Below, in pieces: positions 23,391 to 32,709 of a DNA stretch of 64,000 bases. The stretch spans positions 186,001-250,000 of the forward strand of contig JACKLA010000003.1 in assembly GCA_024236155.1 (NCBI GenBank), written 5' to 3'. Numbering within the stretch: position 1 is the first letter of the stretch; every line of letters starts with the position of its first letter. The translations under genes were made by a program, and so were the position numbers. Origin of the DNA: Sphingomonadaceae bacterium. GTDB taxonomy: Bacteria; Pseudomonadota; Alphaproteobacteria; Sphingomonadales; Sphingomonadaceae. Below the pieces are notes generated by a model. The model searched no databases. It saw only the letters and a program-made list of their open reading frames with translations, and was not told where the DNA came from.

Positions 23391-25892
23391 TCAGTAGATG
23401 CCACCCTGGTCCTCGACGAAGTCTTCCTTCTTCGTTTCCACCTCGGTCCTGCTCTGGGAGGAAGCACCTCGCTGGCCGCTCCTGATGATCGCCAGGATTT
23501 CCTTCCGCTTCGCCTCGATCTCGTCGCGACGGGTCGAACGGGGCGGTTCGGTATCGGGCTTGAAGGCTTCCCAGATAACCGAAGCCTTGGGGTCGTCGCT
23601 CGGCCACGCATCGAACACCCGCTTGCCCGACATGCGATCGACACGAACCATGCGAACACCTGCGGGTGCCACGAAGGGTTCCGGACGCAACCGCTTCCTG
23701 ATCTTCTCGAAGAAGCTCTTGATGATCGGAGCCGACACCGTGCCGCCCTGCGCATATCCGCCAAGATTGCGCGGTGTGTCATATCCTACATAAACCCCGG
23801 CAATCAGGTCGGACGTGCCACCGACAAACCACACATCCGTGGGACCGGTCGTCGTGCCGGTCTTGCCGAACATCGGCATGTCGAGACTACGCAGAACCGT
23901 CCCGGTTCCCCGCAGGATCACGCCCTCGAGCATGTGGACCGTCTGATAGGCCGTGCGGGCGTCCATCGCCTGCAACCCGCTGATGCCGAAACGCGGCATC
24001 GGCTTGCCGTCCCATTCGGCCATGTTGCAGCCCGTGCAATCGCGCTTGTCCGCCCGCCAGATCACCTTGCCTTTGCGATCCTGCACATAGTCGACCAAGG
24101 TCGGTTCATTGAGCCGACCGTGGTTGGCCAGCGCCGAGTATGCGTTCACGAGCCTCAGCACCGACGTCTCTTCCGAGCCGAGAGTCGTGGCCGCATAGGG
24201 ATCGGGATCATCGCTGATATTCATCGTCTTGATGGTATCGACGACGTGTTCCATCCCGGCCTGCATGCCGATCTGCACGGTCATGATGTTCTGCGATTGC
24301 TCGAGGCCATAGCGTAGCGGGAACTCACCGCCGCGACCGCCCCGAATGCACTTTTCGCCCAGCCTCGCGCCCTGATAATAGCAGTAGCGGCTGTTATCGA
24401 TCAACGTCGATGGCGTCATGCCGTTGTCGAGGCCAGTGGCATAGACAAAGGGCTTGATGGTCGAACCGGGTTGCCGTTCAGCCTGTGTCGCCCGGTTGAA
24501 ATCGGACAGCCTGCTATCGAAACCGCCCTGCATCGCAAGGACGCGCCCGGTCTGCGGTGCCTGTGCCACGAACCCGCCCGAAACCGTTGGTATGGTGCCC
24601 ACGGCATAGCCATTGCCCGATTTCTTGACTGCGATCACATGGCCCGCCTTCAGGTCATTGGGCAGGCCGGTTAGTGGTGCGGTATTGCCATCGGAAAAGC
24701 CGATCTTCGCACTGCCGCCGCTGCGTTCGGTCACCACACCCACGCGCCAGCCCTGATAATTGATCCCCAATGGCGATGAAGCAAGCTGGCTGGCCCATGG
24801 CCCATCGTCAAAATTGATCGTCGCCAGCGGTCCACCCCACCCGCGCCCGGCATGGTAACGCAGCAGGCCCTGCCGCAAGGCGTCGCGCGCAGCGTTCTGC
24901 AATTCGGGATCAAGCGAGGTGCGGACCCACAGGCCGCCGGCGTATACGCTGTTGGGACCGGCATCGGCCGTTTCGCCAAAGTCCTTCATCAGCTGGCGGC
25001 GTACTTCTTCCAGGAAATACCCCGCATCCGCCGAACGCATCGTCCGCGCGTTGACAAGCCCCAGCGGTTTGGCCTTCGCTGCGCTCGCTTCGGCTGTGGT
25101 GATGAAATCATTGGCCGCCATCTGGTCGAGCACGAAATTGCGCCGCGCCATGGCCTTGTCCGCGTTCTTTGCGCGGCTGTATGTTTCAGGTGCCTTGGGC
25201 AGGATCGCCAGGAAGGCGGCTTCCTGCAACTCCAACTCACCCACATCCTTGTCGAAATAGGTCCGCGATGCGGCCTGCACACCAAAGCTGCGGCGCCCGA
25301 GCGGGATCTCGTTCAGATACAGCTCAAGGATCTCTTCCTTGCTGAGAACCCCCTCGATCCGCCTTGCCAGGACCATTTCCTTCAGCTTGCGGGTGATCGA
25401 ATACTCTTTCGACAGGAAGATGTTTTTCGCCACCTGCTGGGTGATGGTCGAACCGCCGACTGCGCGTTCATCGCTGCCCAGTTTGCTGACATAGTCGATC
25501 ACGGCCCCGAACAGCCCGCCCGCGTCGATCCCGCCATGGCTGAAGAACGTCTTGTCTTCTGCCGCGAGGAAAGCTTCGATCAGCGGTTCGGGAAAGTCGG
25601 CATATTGCAATTGCACGCGGCGATCGCGCGCATAGCTGTGGACGATCTCGCCGTCATAGCCGCGCACCACCGTCGGCAGGGGCGGTTCGTAATCACGCAG
25701 CGTTTCCACATCGGGCAAGTCGCGGGTAATCGCGATATAGCCGATCAGGAAAATGAGCAGGAATGCCCCCAATGCGGAAGCAAGCCAGCGGAACCAGCGC
25801 CTCTCGCGCCAGTTCGCCCTGAACCAGTTGAGCACGCCGCTCGCCTCGCGGCGGATGCGGTAGCTGATCGATTGTAGGGTAACGTCTGCCAT
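23391..25892 (-). CDS. mrcA: Penicillin-binding protein 1A (bifunctional transglycosylase/transpeptidase)
   Basis: An 833-residue cell-wall synthase. Residues 36-55 form the single membrane anchor. The glycosyltransferase domain follows (catalytic Glu112 in AAEDKTFFSHGGID, and the GGSTITQQVAKN motif). The transpeptidase domain has the SxxK nucleophile in QPGSTIKPFVYA, an SQN motif in GLEQSQNIMTVQ and the KTGTT box in FGKTGTTTGPTDVWF. The length and domain order match class A PBPs. It lies between amiC and prfB on one strand, 82 bases from the prfB start. Confidence 0.97.
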   Translation of the reverse strand: MADVTLQSISYRIRREASGVLNWFRANWRERRWFRWLASALGAFLLIFLIGYIAITRDLPDVETLRDYEPPLPTVVRGYDGEIVHSYARDRRVQLQYADFPEPLIEAFLAAEDKTFFSHGGIDAGGLFGAVIDYVSKLGSDERAVGGSTITQQVAKNIFLSKEYSITRKLKEMVLARRIEGVLSKEEILELYLNEIPLGRRSFGVQAASRTYFDKDVGELELQEAAFLAILPKAPETYSRAKNADKAMARRNFVLDQMAANDFITTAEASAAKAKPLGLVNARTMRSADAGYFLEEVRRQLMKDFGETADAGPNSVYAGGLWVRTSLDPELQNAARDALRQGLLRYHAGRGWGGPLATINFDDGPWASQLASSPLGINYQGWRVGVVTERSGGSAKIGFSDGNTAPLTGLPNDLKAGHVIAVKKSGNGYAVGTIPTVSGGFVAQAPQTGRVLAMQGGFDSRLSDFNRATQAERQPGSTIKPFVYATGLDNGMTPSTLIDNSRYCYYQGARLGEKCIRGGRGGEFPLRYGLEQSQNIMTVQIGMQAGMEHVVDTIKTMNISDDPDPYAATTLGSEETSVLRLVNAYSALANHGRLNEPTLVDYVQDRKGKVIWRADKRDCTGCNMAEWDGKPMPRFGISGLQAMDARTAYQTVHMLEGVILRGTGTVLRSLDMPMFGKTGTTTGPTDVWFVGGTSDLIAGVYVGYDTPRNLGGYAQGGTVSAPIIKSFFEKIRKRLRPEPFVAPAGVRMVRVDRMSGKRVFDAWPSDDPKASVIWEAFKPDTEPPRSTRRDEIEAKRKEILAIIRSGQRGASSQSRTEVETKKEDFVEDQGGIY

Positions 25893-25977
25893 GGTCCTGA
25901 CGCGCCCTTAGCACGGCATTTTCCAAATGTGCCAGACGATTTGCGCCTTATCGACCGTCATCGCCTGACGCGCGTAT

Positions 25978-26850
25978 TCAGGGCTGGTTGGACTGCCGGG
26001 CGAAGAAGACACGAATTGCCTGTGCAATCGCCTCTGCGAAATCCGCCTTGCCTTCTGCCGACGTCAGGCGCTGGGCATCAGCCGGATTGGTAACATAGCC
26101 CGATTCATACAGCACGGCTGGCACATCGGGCGCACGCAGCACGGCCAGCGCCGCCGATCGGCGCGCTTGCGGGTGGAAGCGCAGCTTGCCGCGCCCTTCG
26201 CGGACGATGAGCCCGGCAAACTCGGCACTCGTTTCCTGCACCCGGCGCTGGGACAGTTCGACCAGTATGGTGCTGACCTCGTCACTCTTGCCCTCCAGCC
26301 TGACGCCATTGACCGCATCGGCATTGTTCTCACGCTCGGCAAACCGTGCGGCGGCCTGGCTCGATGCCTCGGTCGACAGCGTGTAGATGCTCGCTCCGCT
26401 GACATCCGAAACTTCACCGGCGGAGTCGGCATGGATCGATATGAACAGGTCCGCCGCCATCCGACGGGCAATCTCGGGGCGTTCTTCGAGGACGAGGAAC
26501 CTGTCATCGCTGCGAGTAAGCGCGACGCGCACCCCGCCCTGCTGCAAGAGCTCGTCACGCAGGGCCAGGGCGAGCCCGAGCACGATATCCTTCTCGCGAG
26601 AACTGCCGCTGCTTGCCCCCGGATCTTTCCCGCCATGGCCGGCATCGATCACAACCAGCGGCCGCGAACGATCCTGCGGGCCGAGTATCTCCGGCAGGTC
26701 GACCGGCGATCCCGGCTCGGGCAGTGCGACGCGAATCACATAATCCCGGCCGAGGTGCGGAATCGGAATGGTCAATCCAAACGCAACAAGCGCGCCGACC
26801 AGCAGGACCGGGGCAAGGAAGATCAACAGGATTTGCACACGCAACGACAT
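25978..26850 (-). CDS. amiC: N-acetylmuramoyl-L-alanine amidase
   Basis: Zinc amidase that cuts the bond between N-acetylmuramic acid and L-alanine in peptidoglycan, helping daughter cells to separate. The amidase-3 signatures are VIDAGHGGKDPGA (His72), the Glu86 in SREKDIVLGLALAL and the third ligand in LFISIHADSAG. An uncleaved or cleavable N-terminal hydrophobic segment (residues 5-28) exports it. At 290 residues it is a single-domain amidase without AMIN domain. It is first in the order amiC-mrcA-prfB; its 3' end is 85 bases before mrcA. Confidence 0.93.
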   Translation of the reverse strand: MSLRVQILLIFLAPVLLVGALVAFGLTIPIPHLGRDYVIRVALPEPGSPVDLPEILGPQDRSRPLVVIDAGHGGKDPGASSGSSREKDIVLGLALALRDELLQQGGVRVALTRSDDRFLVLEERPEIARRMAADLFISIHADSAGEVSDVSGASIYTLSTEASSQAAARFAERENNADAVNGVRLEGKSDEVSTILVELSQRRVQETSAEFAGLIVREGRGKLRFHPQARRSAALAVLRAPDVPAVLYESGYVTNPADAQRLTSAEGKADFAEAIAQAIRVFFARQSNQP

Positions 26851-27282
26851 TGCTCGCCCTCGTTACGGTGTTGCCATGCAATTGCGCAATATGGTTGCGG
26901 GATGAAACCCACGGTGCTAGCGATCGCGAACCGATCTACCGCCTGTCCGGCAGGGTGCTTCAAGCGCCATGAAGTTGGAACCACAAGGAAAATCGGCCCG
27001 GCGATTTACCGCCGGATACGCAACAGGTTGATGCAGACATGAGAAGCTTCTCCCCGACCCAGACGACCGGACCGCGCGTTCGTGTCGCTGTATGGTCGGG
27101 TCAGACGACGCAGATGATGCGCCCTCTCGTCTCCGCAGACACATCACCCCGGAAAAACGCGCAATCGCGCCTTGTCCGGTCCGATATCGCCGCAGTGCCG
27201 ATCATGGCAGGCGGCTCCCACACATATAAACGCCCTCCAGCAGCGGGATCAGCCCCGCCCGGCGGCGTTTGGAGAATTTTGA
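26851..27282 (+). promoter_or_regulatory. Long intergenic leader upstream of rne
   Basis: 432 bases between the divergent amiC and rne genes hold no convincing protein gene; weak open frames on both strands have no ribosome site or coding character. In the plus direction the last 250 bases could be an RNase E leader. A short complementary pair (CCCGACC near 27054 and GGTCGGG near 27091) could form a stem. RNase E in other proteobacteria represses itself through its 5' untranslated region, so a similar role here is an inference from position. The gap must also contain promoters for amiC on the other strand. Confidence 0.4.
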
Positions 27283-29958
27283 ATGGCAACCCGCATGCTT
27301 ATCGATGCGCGCCACACCGAAGAGACTCGGGTGGCGGTGCTCAAGGGAAACCGGATTGAAGAGTTCGACTTTGAATCTGCCGAACACAAGCAGATCAAAG
27401 GTAATATCTACCTCGCAAAAGTAACCCGCGTCGAACCGTCGCTGCAGGCAGCGTTCGTCGATTTCGGCGGCAATCGCCACGGTTTCCTCGCGTTCAGCGA
27501 AATCCACCCGGATTACTACCAGATCCCGAAGGAAGACCGCGAGGCCCTGCTGGCCGAAGAGGCTGAGGCCGCCGAGGAAGAAGCACGCCTGCGCGCCGAA
27601 GAGGAAGAGCGCGGCGAAGTTCCCGGTGACGAATACGACGCCGAGGACGAAGAATCCGCCGAGGCGCTGGCCGAAGACCTGGCTGAAGACGGGGTCGAGG
27701 AAATCGACACCTCCGAGAAGGATGAAGTCGCCACGATCGAGGAAGGCCAGCTCGAAGACGACGCCGATGATGAATCCGAGGAAGACGAGGATTCGTCCGA
27801 GGATGCCGAGGAAGAGGATCAGGGTCGCAGCCGTCGTGGCCGCGGTCGTCGTCGCCAGAGCAAAGGCAATGGCAAGAGCCGGGCGAAAGAAGTCGACGAG
27901 GTTCGCGCCCGCCGCCAGGCCCTGCGCCGCCGCTACAAGATCCAGGACGTCATCCAGCGCCGTCAGGTCCTGCTGGTGCAGGTCGTCAAGGAAGAACGTG
28001 GCAACAAGGGTGCTGCCCTCACCACCTATCTCAGCCTCGCCGGTCGTTACACGGTCCTCATGCCGAACAGCAGCCACGGCGGCGGTATCTCGCGCAAGAT
28101 TTCCAGCGCGCAGGATCGCAAGCGGCTGAAGCAGATCGTCGGTGACCTCAAGCTGCCGAAGAGCATGGGCCTGATCGTGCGCACCGCCGGTCTCAGCCGC
28201 ACCAAACCCGAGATCAAGCGCGACTTCGACTATCTCGCACGGCTGTGGGACGAAATCCGCCAGAAAACCCTGTCGTCGAGCGCGCCCGCGCTGATCCATT
28301 CGGACAGCGACCTGATCAAGCGCGCGATCCGCGACATCTACAACAAGGAAATCGAGGAAGTCGTCGTCGAGGGCGAGGATGGCTACAAGCTGGCCAAGAG
28401 CTTCATGAAGCTCCTGATGCCAAGCCATGCCCGCCGCGTGAAAGCCTATTCCGACCCGGTTCCGCTGTTCCAGCGCTACGGCGCGGAAGACCAGCTTCGC
28501 GCGATGTATGATCCGGTGGTCCAGCTCAAATCGGGTGGCTACCTCGTGATCAACCCGACGGAGGCTCTGGTCTCGATCGACATCAACTCGGGCCGTTCGA
28601 CCAAGGAACACGGGATCGAGGCGACCGCCACGGCGACCAACCTCGAAGCAGCGCGGGAAATCGCCCGCCAGCTGCGCCTGCGTGACATGGCCGGGCTGGT
28701 CGTGATCGACTTCATCGACATGGAGTACAACTCCAACATCCGCAAAGTCGAACGCGCAATGAAAGACGCGCTCAAGAACGACCGGGCGCGCATCCAGGTC
28801 GGGCGGATTTCGGGCTTCGGCCTGATGGAAATGAGCCGCCAGCGCCTGCGCACCGGCGTGCTCGAGGCGACCACCCGCGAGTGTCCGCATTGCGACGGCA
28901 CGGGCCTGGTCCGCACCGCATCGAGCGCCGGACTGTCGGCACTGCGTCTTATCGAGGACGAAGCAGCCAAGGGCAAAGGCACGGTCATCACGCTGGCCGC
29001 CAGCACCGAAGCGGCGGTCTACCTGCTCAATTCCAAGCGCGCAGACCTCGTGGAGATCGAGCGTCGCTATGGCGTAACGGTCGAAGTCACACCCGAGGGT
29101 GAGGATGAAGGCGCCAAGATGAGCGTAGCCAGCTCCGGCCCGCGCCCGTCCCAGGCACCCAAGTTCGAACCGATCGTCGATGATGAAGACGACGATGAGG
29201 ACATTGTCGAGGAAATCGACGAAGAGGAAGCCGAAGACGATCGTCCGCGCAAGAAGCGTCGTCGCCGCGGCGGACGCGGTCGCAAGAAGCGCGAAGGGGA
29301 TGCTGGTAACGCGTCGAGCGAGGAATCGGACGATTCCGACGAAGAGACCGAAACCGACAGCGATGAAGAAGACGACGCCCCGAAGAAGAAGCGCCGCCGC
29401 AGGGGCGGTCGTGGCCGCCGGGGCGGGCGCAATCGCGAGCGTGATGGCGAAGCTTCGGATGATGGCGAGAACGGCGAAGAAGCGTCGGACACCGCCGACC
29501 AGCCCGCAGGCAATGAGGCGCTCGCTACCGAAGCTGGCGATGCCGATGCTGGCGAAACCGGAACTGGTGAATCCGACCAGCCTGCGACAGAAGAGGAAGC
29601 TCCCAAGCCCAAACGGCGCACGCGCCGCAAAAAGGCCGACGCCCCTGCTGAGGAAGCCGAAGCCGAAACGGTTGCCGAGGAAAAGCCCAAGCGTCGCCCG
29701 CGCAAGAAGAAGGCTGATGCTGAACCGGTTGCCGAGGCAGAACCGGTCGCAGAACAGCCTGCCGAAGAAGCTGCCGCCGAAAAACCGAAGCGCACCCGCC
29801 GCAAGAAAGCCGAGCCGGCAACTGCCGAGACGGTTGCGGCTGATGCCGAGGATGCTCCTGCCGAGACATCCGACACTGCTGAAACTGCAACCGCAGATGA
29901 CGGTGACGACCGGCCGCGTCGTGGCTGGTGGCAGCGGACCTTCGGCGAAGGCAAATAG
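27283..29958 (+). CDS. rne: Ribonuclease E/G
   Basis: Single-strand endoribonuclease, the core of mRNA decay and rRNA/tRNA maturation. At 891 residues it has an N-terminal S1 domain interrupted (about residues 88-200) by a long Glu/Asp-rich insert and an RRGRGRRR patch. The catalytic aspartates lie in VSIDINSGRS (near 430) and VVIDFIDME (near 476), and the Zn-link cysteines in CPHCDGTG (near 535). The C-terminal region (from about 630) is a disordered scaffold of alternating acidic stretches and basic KKRRRRGGRGRR-type or RRTRRKKA repeats (three near 780-855), likely RNA- and degradosome-binding. The last residues are WWQRTFGEGK. Confidence 0.97.
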   Translation: MATRMLIDARHTEETRVAVLKGNRIEEFDFESAEHKQIKGNIYLAKVTRVEPSLQAAFVDFGGNRHGFLAFSEIHPDYYQIPKEDREALLAEEAEAAEEEARLRAEEEERGEVPGDEYDAEDEESAEALAEDLAEDGVEEIDTSEKDEVATIEEGQLEDDADDESEEDEDSSEDAEEEDQGRSRRGRGRRRQSKGNGKSRAKEVDEVRARRQALRRRYKIQDVIQRRQVLLVQVVKEERGNKGAALTTYLSLAGRYTVLMPNSSHGGGISRKISSAQDRKRLKQIVGDLKLPKSMGLIVRTAGLSRTKPEIKRDFDYLARLWDEIRQKTLSSSAPALIHSDSDLIKRAIRDIYNKEIEEVVVEGEDGYKLAKSFMKLLMPSHARRVKAYSDPVPLFQRYGAEDQLRAMYDPVVQLKSGGYLVINPTEALVSIDINSGRSTKEHGIEATATATNLEAAREIARQLRLRDMAGLVVIDFIDMEYNSNIRKVERAMKDALKNDRARIQVGRISGFGLMEMSRQRLRTGVLEATTRECPHCDGTGLVRTASSAGLSALRLIEDEAAKGKGTVITLAASTEAAVYLLNSKRADLVEIERRYGVTVEVTPEGEDEGAKMSVASSGPRPSQAPKFEPIVDDEDDDEDIVEEIDEEEAEDDRPRKKRRRRGGRGRKKREGDAGNASSEESDDSDEETETDSDEEDDAPKKKRRRRGGRGRRGGRNRERDGEASDDGENGEEASDTADQPAGNEALATEAGDADAGETGTGESDQPATEEEAPKPKRRTRRKKADAPAEEAEAETVAEEKPKRRPRKKKADAEPVAEAEPVAEQPAEEAAAEKPKRTRRKKAEPATAETVAADAEDAPAETSDTAETATADDGDDRPRRGWWQRTFGEGK

Positions 29959-29966
29959 GTGATTGA

Positions 29967-29990
29967 GGCGGGGGCCTTCAGGCTCCCGCC
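29967..29990 (+). terminator. Hairpin after rne
   Basis: Ten-base stem (GGCGGGGGCC paired with GGCTCCCGCC, one G-T pair) with a TTCA loop starts nine bases after the rne stop. No T tract follows (CTCACCC), so it is either a weak terminator or an RNA-stabilising 3' hairpin. It lies between the convergent rne and methyltransferase genes. Confidence 0.45.
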
Positions 29991-30025
29991 CTCACCCGCC
30001 GATCTTTATCGCCCAGCGGCGATCC

Positions 30026-30655
30026 CTAAGCCCTGACCGCCACGCCCCATTCGTTCCAACCGATCGATTTTGGGGTCTTGTCGAGATATTTCGCGCCCAT
30101 CGGTTCGACTTCGAACCCGCCTGCACGCACCGCCTCGGTTATCGGCCGGGTCAGGTGGCAACCGCCTGCAAACGGTTTCCAGTACGGTTCGATCTTGCGC
30201 TGCCAGTCGGCGACCTTTGCATCGGGCGCACGCCCGTGTTCGAGGAACAGCAGCTTGCCGCCCGGCCTGAGGATACGCCGCATCTCGCGCACCGCCTGCG
30301 CCTGATCGTTCACCGAACACATGGTGTAGGTGCACACGACCGTATCGAAACTCTCGTCGGCAAAGGGGATCGCTTCCCCCACCCCATCGCGAATATCTGC
30401 TTTCCAGCCTTTTGCTTCAGCGGCAGCGCGCGCATATTCGAGCAGTTTTCCGCCCGGATCGATCCCGGCAAAACTGCGGATCGCATCGGCGTGGTAGAAT
30501 TGCTGGTTGATCCCGCCGCCACAACCCAGCTCGAACACATCGCCCTGCGCCAGCGGCACGACCTGCGATCGCAGTTTCATAATCGCAGGCATACCGCAGG
30601 CGAATTTGATCACGCGCGGCACACCATGCCGATCCCACCAGTTTGCCAGGCCCAT
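30026..30655 (-). CDS. Class I SAM-dependent methyltransferase (UbiE-like small molecule type)
   Basis: A 209-residue methyltransferase. Motif I is DVFELGCGGGINQQFYH, followed by FAGIDPGGKLLEYARAAA, the acidic motif in FDTVVCTYTMCSVNDQAQAVREMRRILRPGGKLLFLEHG and the C-terminal WNEWGVAVRA. The ATG at 30655 has GAGGAAAA directly upstream; longer frames upstream lack a good ribosome site. It is divergent from the haloalkane dehalogenase gene with only 58 bases between their starts. Substrate unknown. Confidence 0.9.
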   Translation of the reverse strand: MGLANWWDRHGVPRVIKFACGMPAIMKLRSQVVPLAQGDVFELGCGGGINQQFYHADAIRSFAGIDPGGKLLEYARAAAEAKGWKADIRDGVGEAIPFADESFDTVVCTYTMCSVNDQAQAVREMRRILRPGGKLLFLEHGRAPDAKVADWQRKIEPYWKPFAGGCHLTRPITEAVRAGGFEVEPMGAKYLDKTPKSIGWNEWGVAVRA

Positions 30656-30713
30656 TTTTCCTCTTCCCTTTCGCTCCCCGTTCGACATGATAGCCGGAAA
30701 ACAGGGAGAGACC

Positions 30714-31610
30714 ATGGGGAAGGTTCACCGCACGCCCGATGCGCGCTTCGCCGCACTGCCGGACTATCCGTTCGATCCGCGTTACCATGTCCTGACGGAC
30801 GGCTTGCGGCTCCACTACGTCGATGAAGGGCCACGCACCGCCACACCGGTGCTGATGATGCACGGGGAACCAAGCTGGAGCTATCTCTACCGCAAGATGG
30901 TTGGCCCGACGGTCGAGGCGGGATACCGCGTGCTTGCGCCCGACCTCATCGGTTTCGGCAAGTCGGACAAGCCGACCGGCAAGTCTGACTACACATACTC
31001 CGCCCATGTCGCATGGATTGCCGAATGGCTCGACGCAATGGGGCTGAACAATGTCGTGCTGGCGTGCCAGGACTGGGGGTCGCTGATCGGGCTGCGCCTT
31101 GTTGCCGCAATGCCCGAGCGTTTCGCTGCAGTCGTACTATCGAACGGCGGTCTCCCCGCCGGACAGGCGCCACCGCCCGCCTTCGCGAAATGGCGCGCAT
31201 TCTCGCGCTACAGCCCGGTCTTTCCAATCGGCGGGATCATCCAGAAGGCCACAACCACGCAGCTGTCGCCGCAAACGGTTGCCGCTTACGACGCACCGTT
31301 CGACACGCGGGCAAGCAAGGCCGGCGCACGAATATTCCCCTCACTCGTACCGCTGGGTGAGAACGTCGCGGTGCCGGACCAGCTCGAAGCATGGAAGGTG
31401 CTCGAACAATTCGACAAACCCTTCACCTGCTGCTTCTCGGATCGCGACCCGATCACCCGTGGAGGTGACCGGGAATTCCGCGAGCGCGTGCCCGGTGCTC
31501 GCGACAACCCGCTCCATCGCACACTCAGCGGCGGGCATTTCATCCAGGAAGACGATCCGCAGGGATTCGTCGGGGCCATTTTGGAAACCGCCGATCGGGC
31601 CGGGGTGTGA
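30714..31610 (+). CDS. dhaA: Haloalkane dehalogenase (HLD-I type)
   Basis: Hydrolytic cleavage of carbon-halogen bonds in haloalkanes, alpha/beta-hydrolase fold, 298 residues. The nucleophile is Asp120 with adjacent halide-binding Trp121 in ACQDWGSLIG; the oxyanion/halide motif HGEPSWSYLYRKM (Glu52) is the form seen in subfamily I such as DhlA. The acid is the Asp in FSDRDPITRG and the base is His275 in SGGHFIQED. No signal peptide. A ribosome site (AGGGAGAG) precedes the ATG at 30714. Natural substrates are unknown, as for most marine dehalogenases. Confidence 0.93.
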   Translation: MGKVHRTPDARFAALPDYPFDPRYHVLTDGLRLHYVDEGPRTATPVLMMHGEPSWSYLYRKMVGPTVEAGYRVLAPDLIGFGKSDKPTGKSDYTYSAHVAWIAEWLDAMGLNNVVLACQDWGSLIGLRLVAAMPERFAAVVLSNGGLPAGQAPPPAFAKWRAFSRYSPVFPIGGIIQKATTTQLSPQTVAAYDAPFDTRASKAGARIFPSLVPLGENVAVPDQLEAWKVLEQFDKPFTCCFSDRDPITRGGDREFRERVPGARDNPLHRTLSGGHFIQEDDPQGFVGAILETADRAGV

Positions 31611-31683
31611 CGTCGCTTTGCGCTTGGTGCACGATCCGCATGCGACTAAGTAGCAGCCACCTTGCAACCTGCTGAGAGCGATC

Positions 31684-32700
31684 ATGCCTGAAGCCCTTGA
31701 ACCCATCCGTATACCCGACGAAGCGAAAGAGCGCGTGCGCCTGTTGTTCATGGCGAAGCATGTGCTGTGGGGCGGCGGGATGCATCCCGAAGACGGCAAT
31801 CACGCGATCTACCACCACGAGGTGCGGACCACGCTGGAGAATCTCGGGCTCAACCTCCAGCTGGCCAATACATACAAGGTGCTGTTCGAGAGGCCCGATG
31901 TCGATTTCGTTTTCCCGCTGCTGAACCGTGGCGGGTTCGTGAACAGTGAGATGCTGATCCCGACACTGTGCAATATGCATCGCATCCCCTATCTCGGCGC
32001 AATGCCCTTCCTGCGTGGACTGGGGGACGACAAATCGGTGTCGAAGCTGGTCTGCGCGCATTCGGGCGTGCCGACTGCAGACTGGTTCTGTTATCGCAAG
32101 GGCGCCCCGGTTCTGGAGGCGGACCTGCCTCCCTCGCCCGATGGCCGCTGGGTCATCAAGCCCAATGCGTCCTCTGCCAGCTGGGGGATTTCGGATGCCT
32201 TCGACTGGAACGGCGTGACCAATGCTATCGCCAATATCCACGGCCAGGGACACGACGCCATCGTCGAACCCTATCTCGACGGGTACGATATCCAGTGCGC
32301 CTTCATCACGCTCAACGACGAGCCGACCCCGCTACCGATGTTATGGTACGAGCGTGAGGACACGCAGAAGCTGTGGACCTATTACGAGAAGCGCGACCTG
32401 GTGCAAAATACCGAAAAGGCCTCGCTCAAGGTTTTCGACCATGCCGAATTCGCGCCCAGGATCACAGAGATGGCGCGCAAGGTCGCGCGTGAATTCGTGC
32501 CGTTCGATTATGGCCGGATCGAATTCCGCCTCGACCTGAAGACAGGCGACATCAATTTCATCGAGATCAACCTCAACTGCAATTTGTGGTCGCCCAAGGT
32601 GATGGCGACTGCGGCGAAACTCGCCGGGTTCAGCCACGCCGACCTGCTCGAAACGCTGCTCGCCGAAAGCTGGCGGCGCAATGCGCTGATCAGCCCCTAG
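31684..32700 (+). CDS. ATP-grasp ligase related to D-Ala-D-Ala ligase (paralogue 1)
   Basis: A 338-residue ATP-grasp protein. The N-terminal domain has DVDFVFPLLNRGGFVNSEML and the central domain YLGAMPFLRGLGDDKSVSK, the ATP-binding VIKPNASSASWGIS (in place of the KP.GSS.G loop of Ddl), and the metal-binding FIEINLNCNLWSPK (in place of the E.N..PG of Ddl). These resemble D-Ala-D-Ala ligases but the substrate-site residues differ, so the joined substrates are probably other amino or carboxylic acids. A closely similar paralogue is at 34264. Both flank a PLP enzyme on the opposite strand and a nucleotidyltransferase follows; together they look like a small biosynthetic set. Confidence 0.85.
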   Translation: MPEALEPIRIPDEAKERVRLLFMAKHVLWGGGMHPEDGNHAIYHHEVRTTLENLGLNLQLANTYKVLFERPDVDFVFPLLNRGGFVNSEMLIPTLCNMHRIPYLGAMPFLRGLGDDKSVSKLVCAHSGVPTADWFCYRKGAPVLEADLPPSPDGRWVIKPNASSASWGISDAFDWNGVTNAIANIHGQGHDAIVEPYLDGYDIQCAFITLNDEPTPLPMLWYEREDTQKLWTYYEKRDLVQNTEKASLKVFDHAEFAPRITEMARKVAREFVPFDYGRIEFRLDLKTGDINFIEINLNCNLWSPKVMATAAKLAGFSHADLLETLLAESWRRNALISP

Positions 32701-32709
32701 GGTTGGGCC

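Noticed and set aside
27202..28890. Minus-strand open frame (562 codons) over rne
   Set aside because: Antisense shadow of RNase E, hydrophobic low-complexity translation without family features.
29200..29960. A possible separate repetitive gene in the second frame of the RNase E tail
   Set aside because: The frame is open only because the tail is made of GAA/AAG-type codons; no start or ribosome site.
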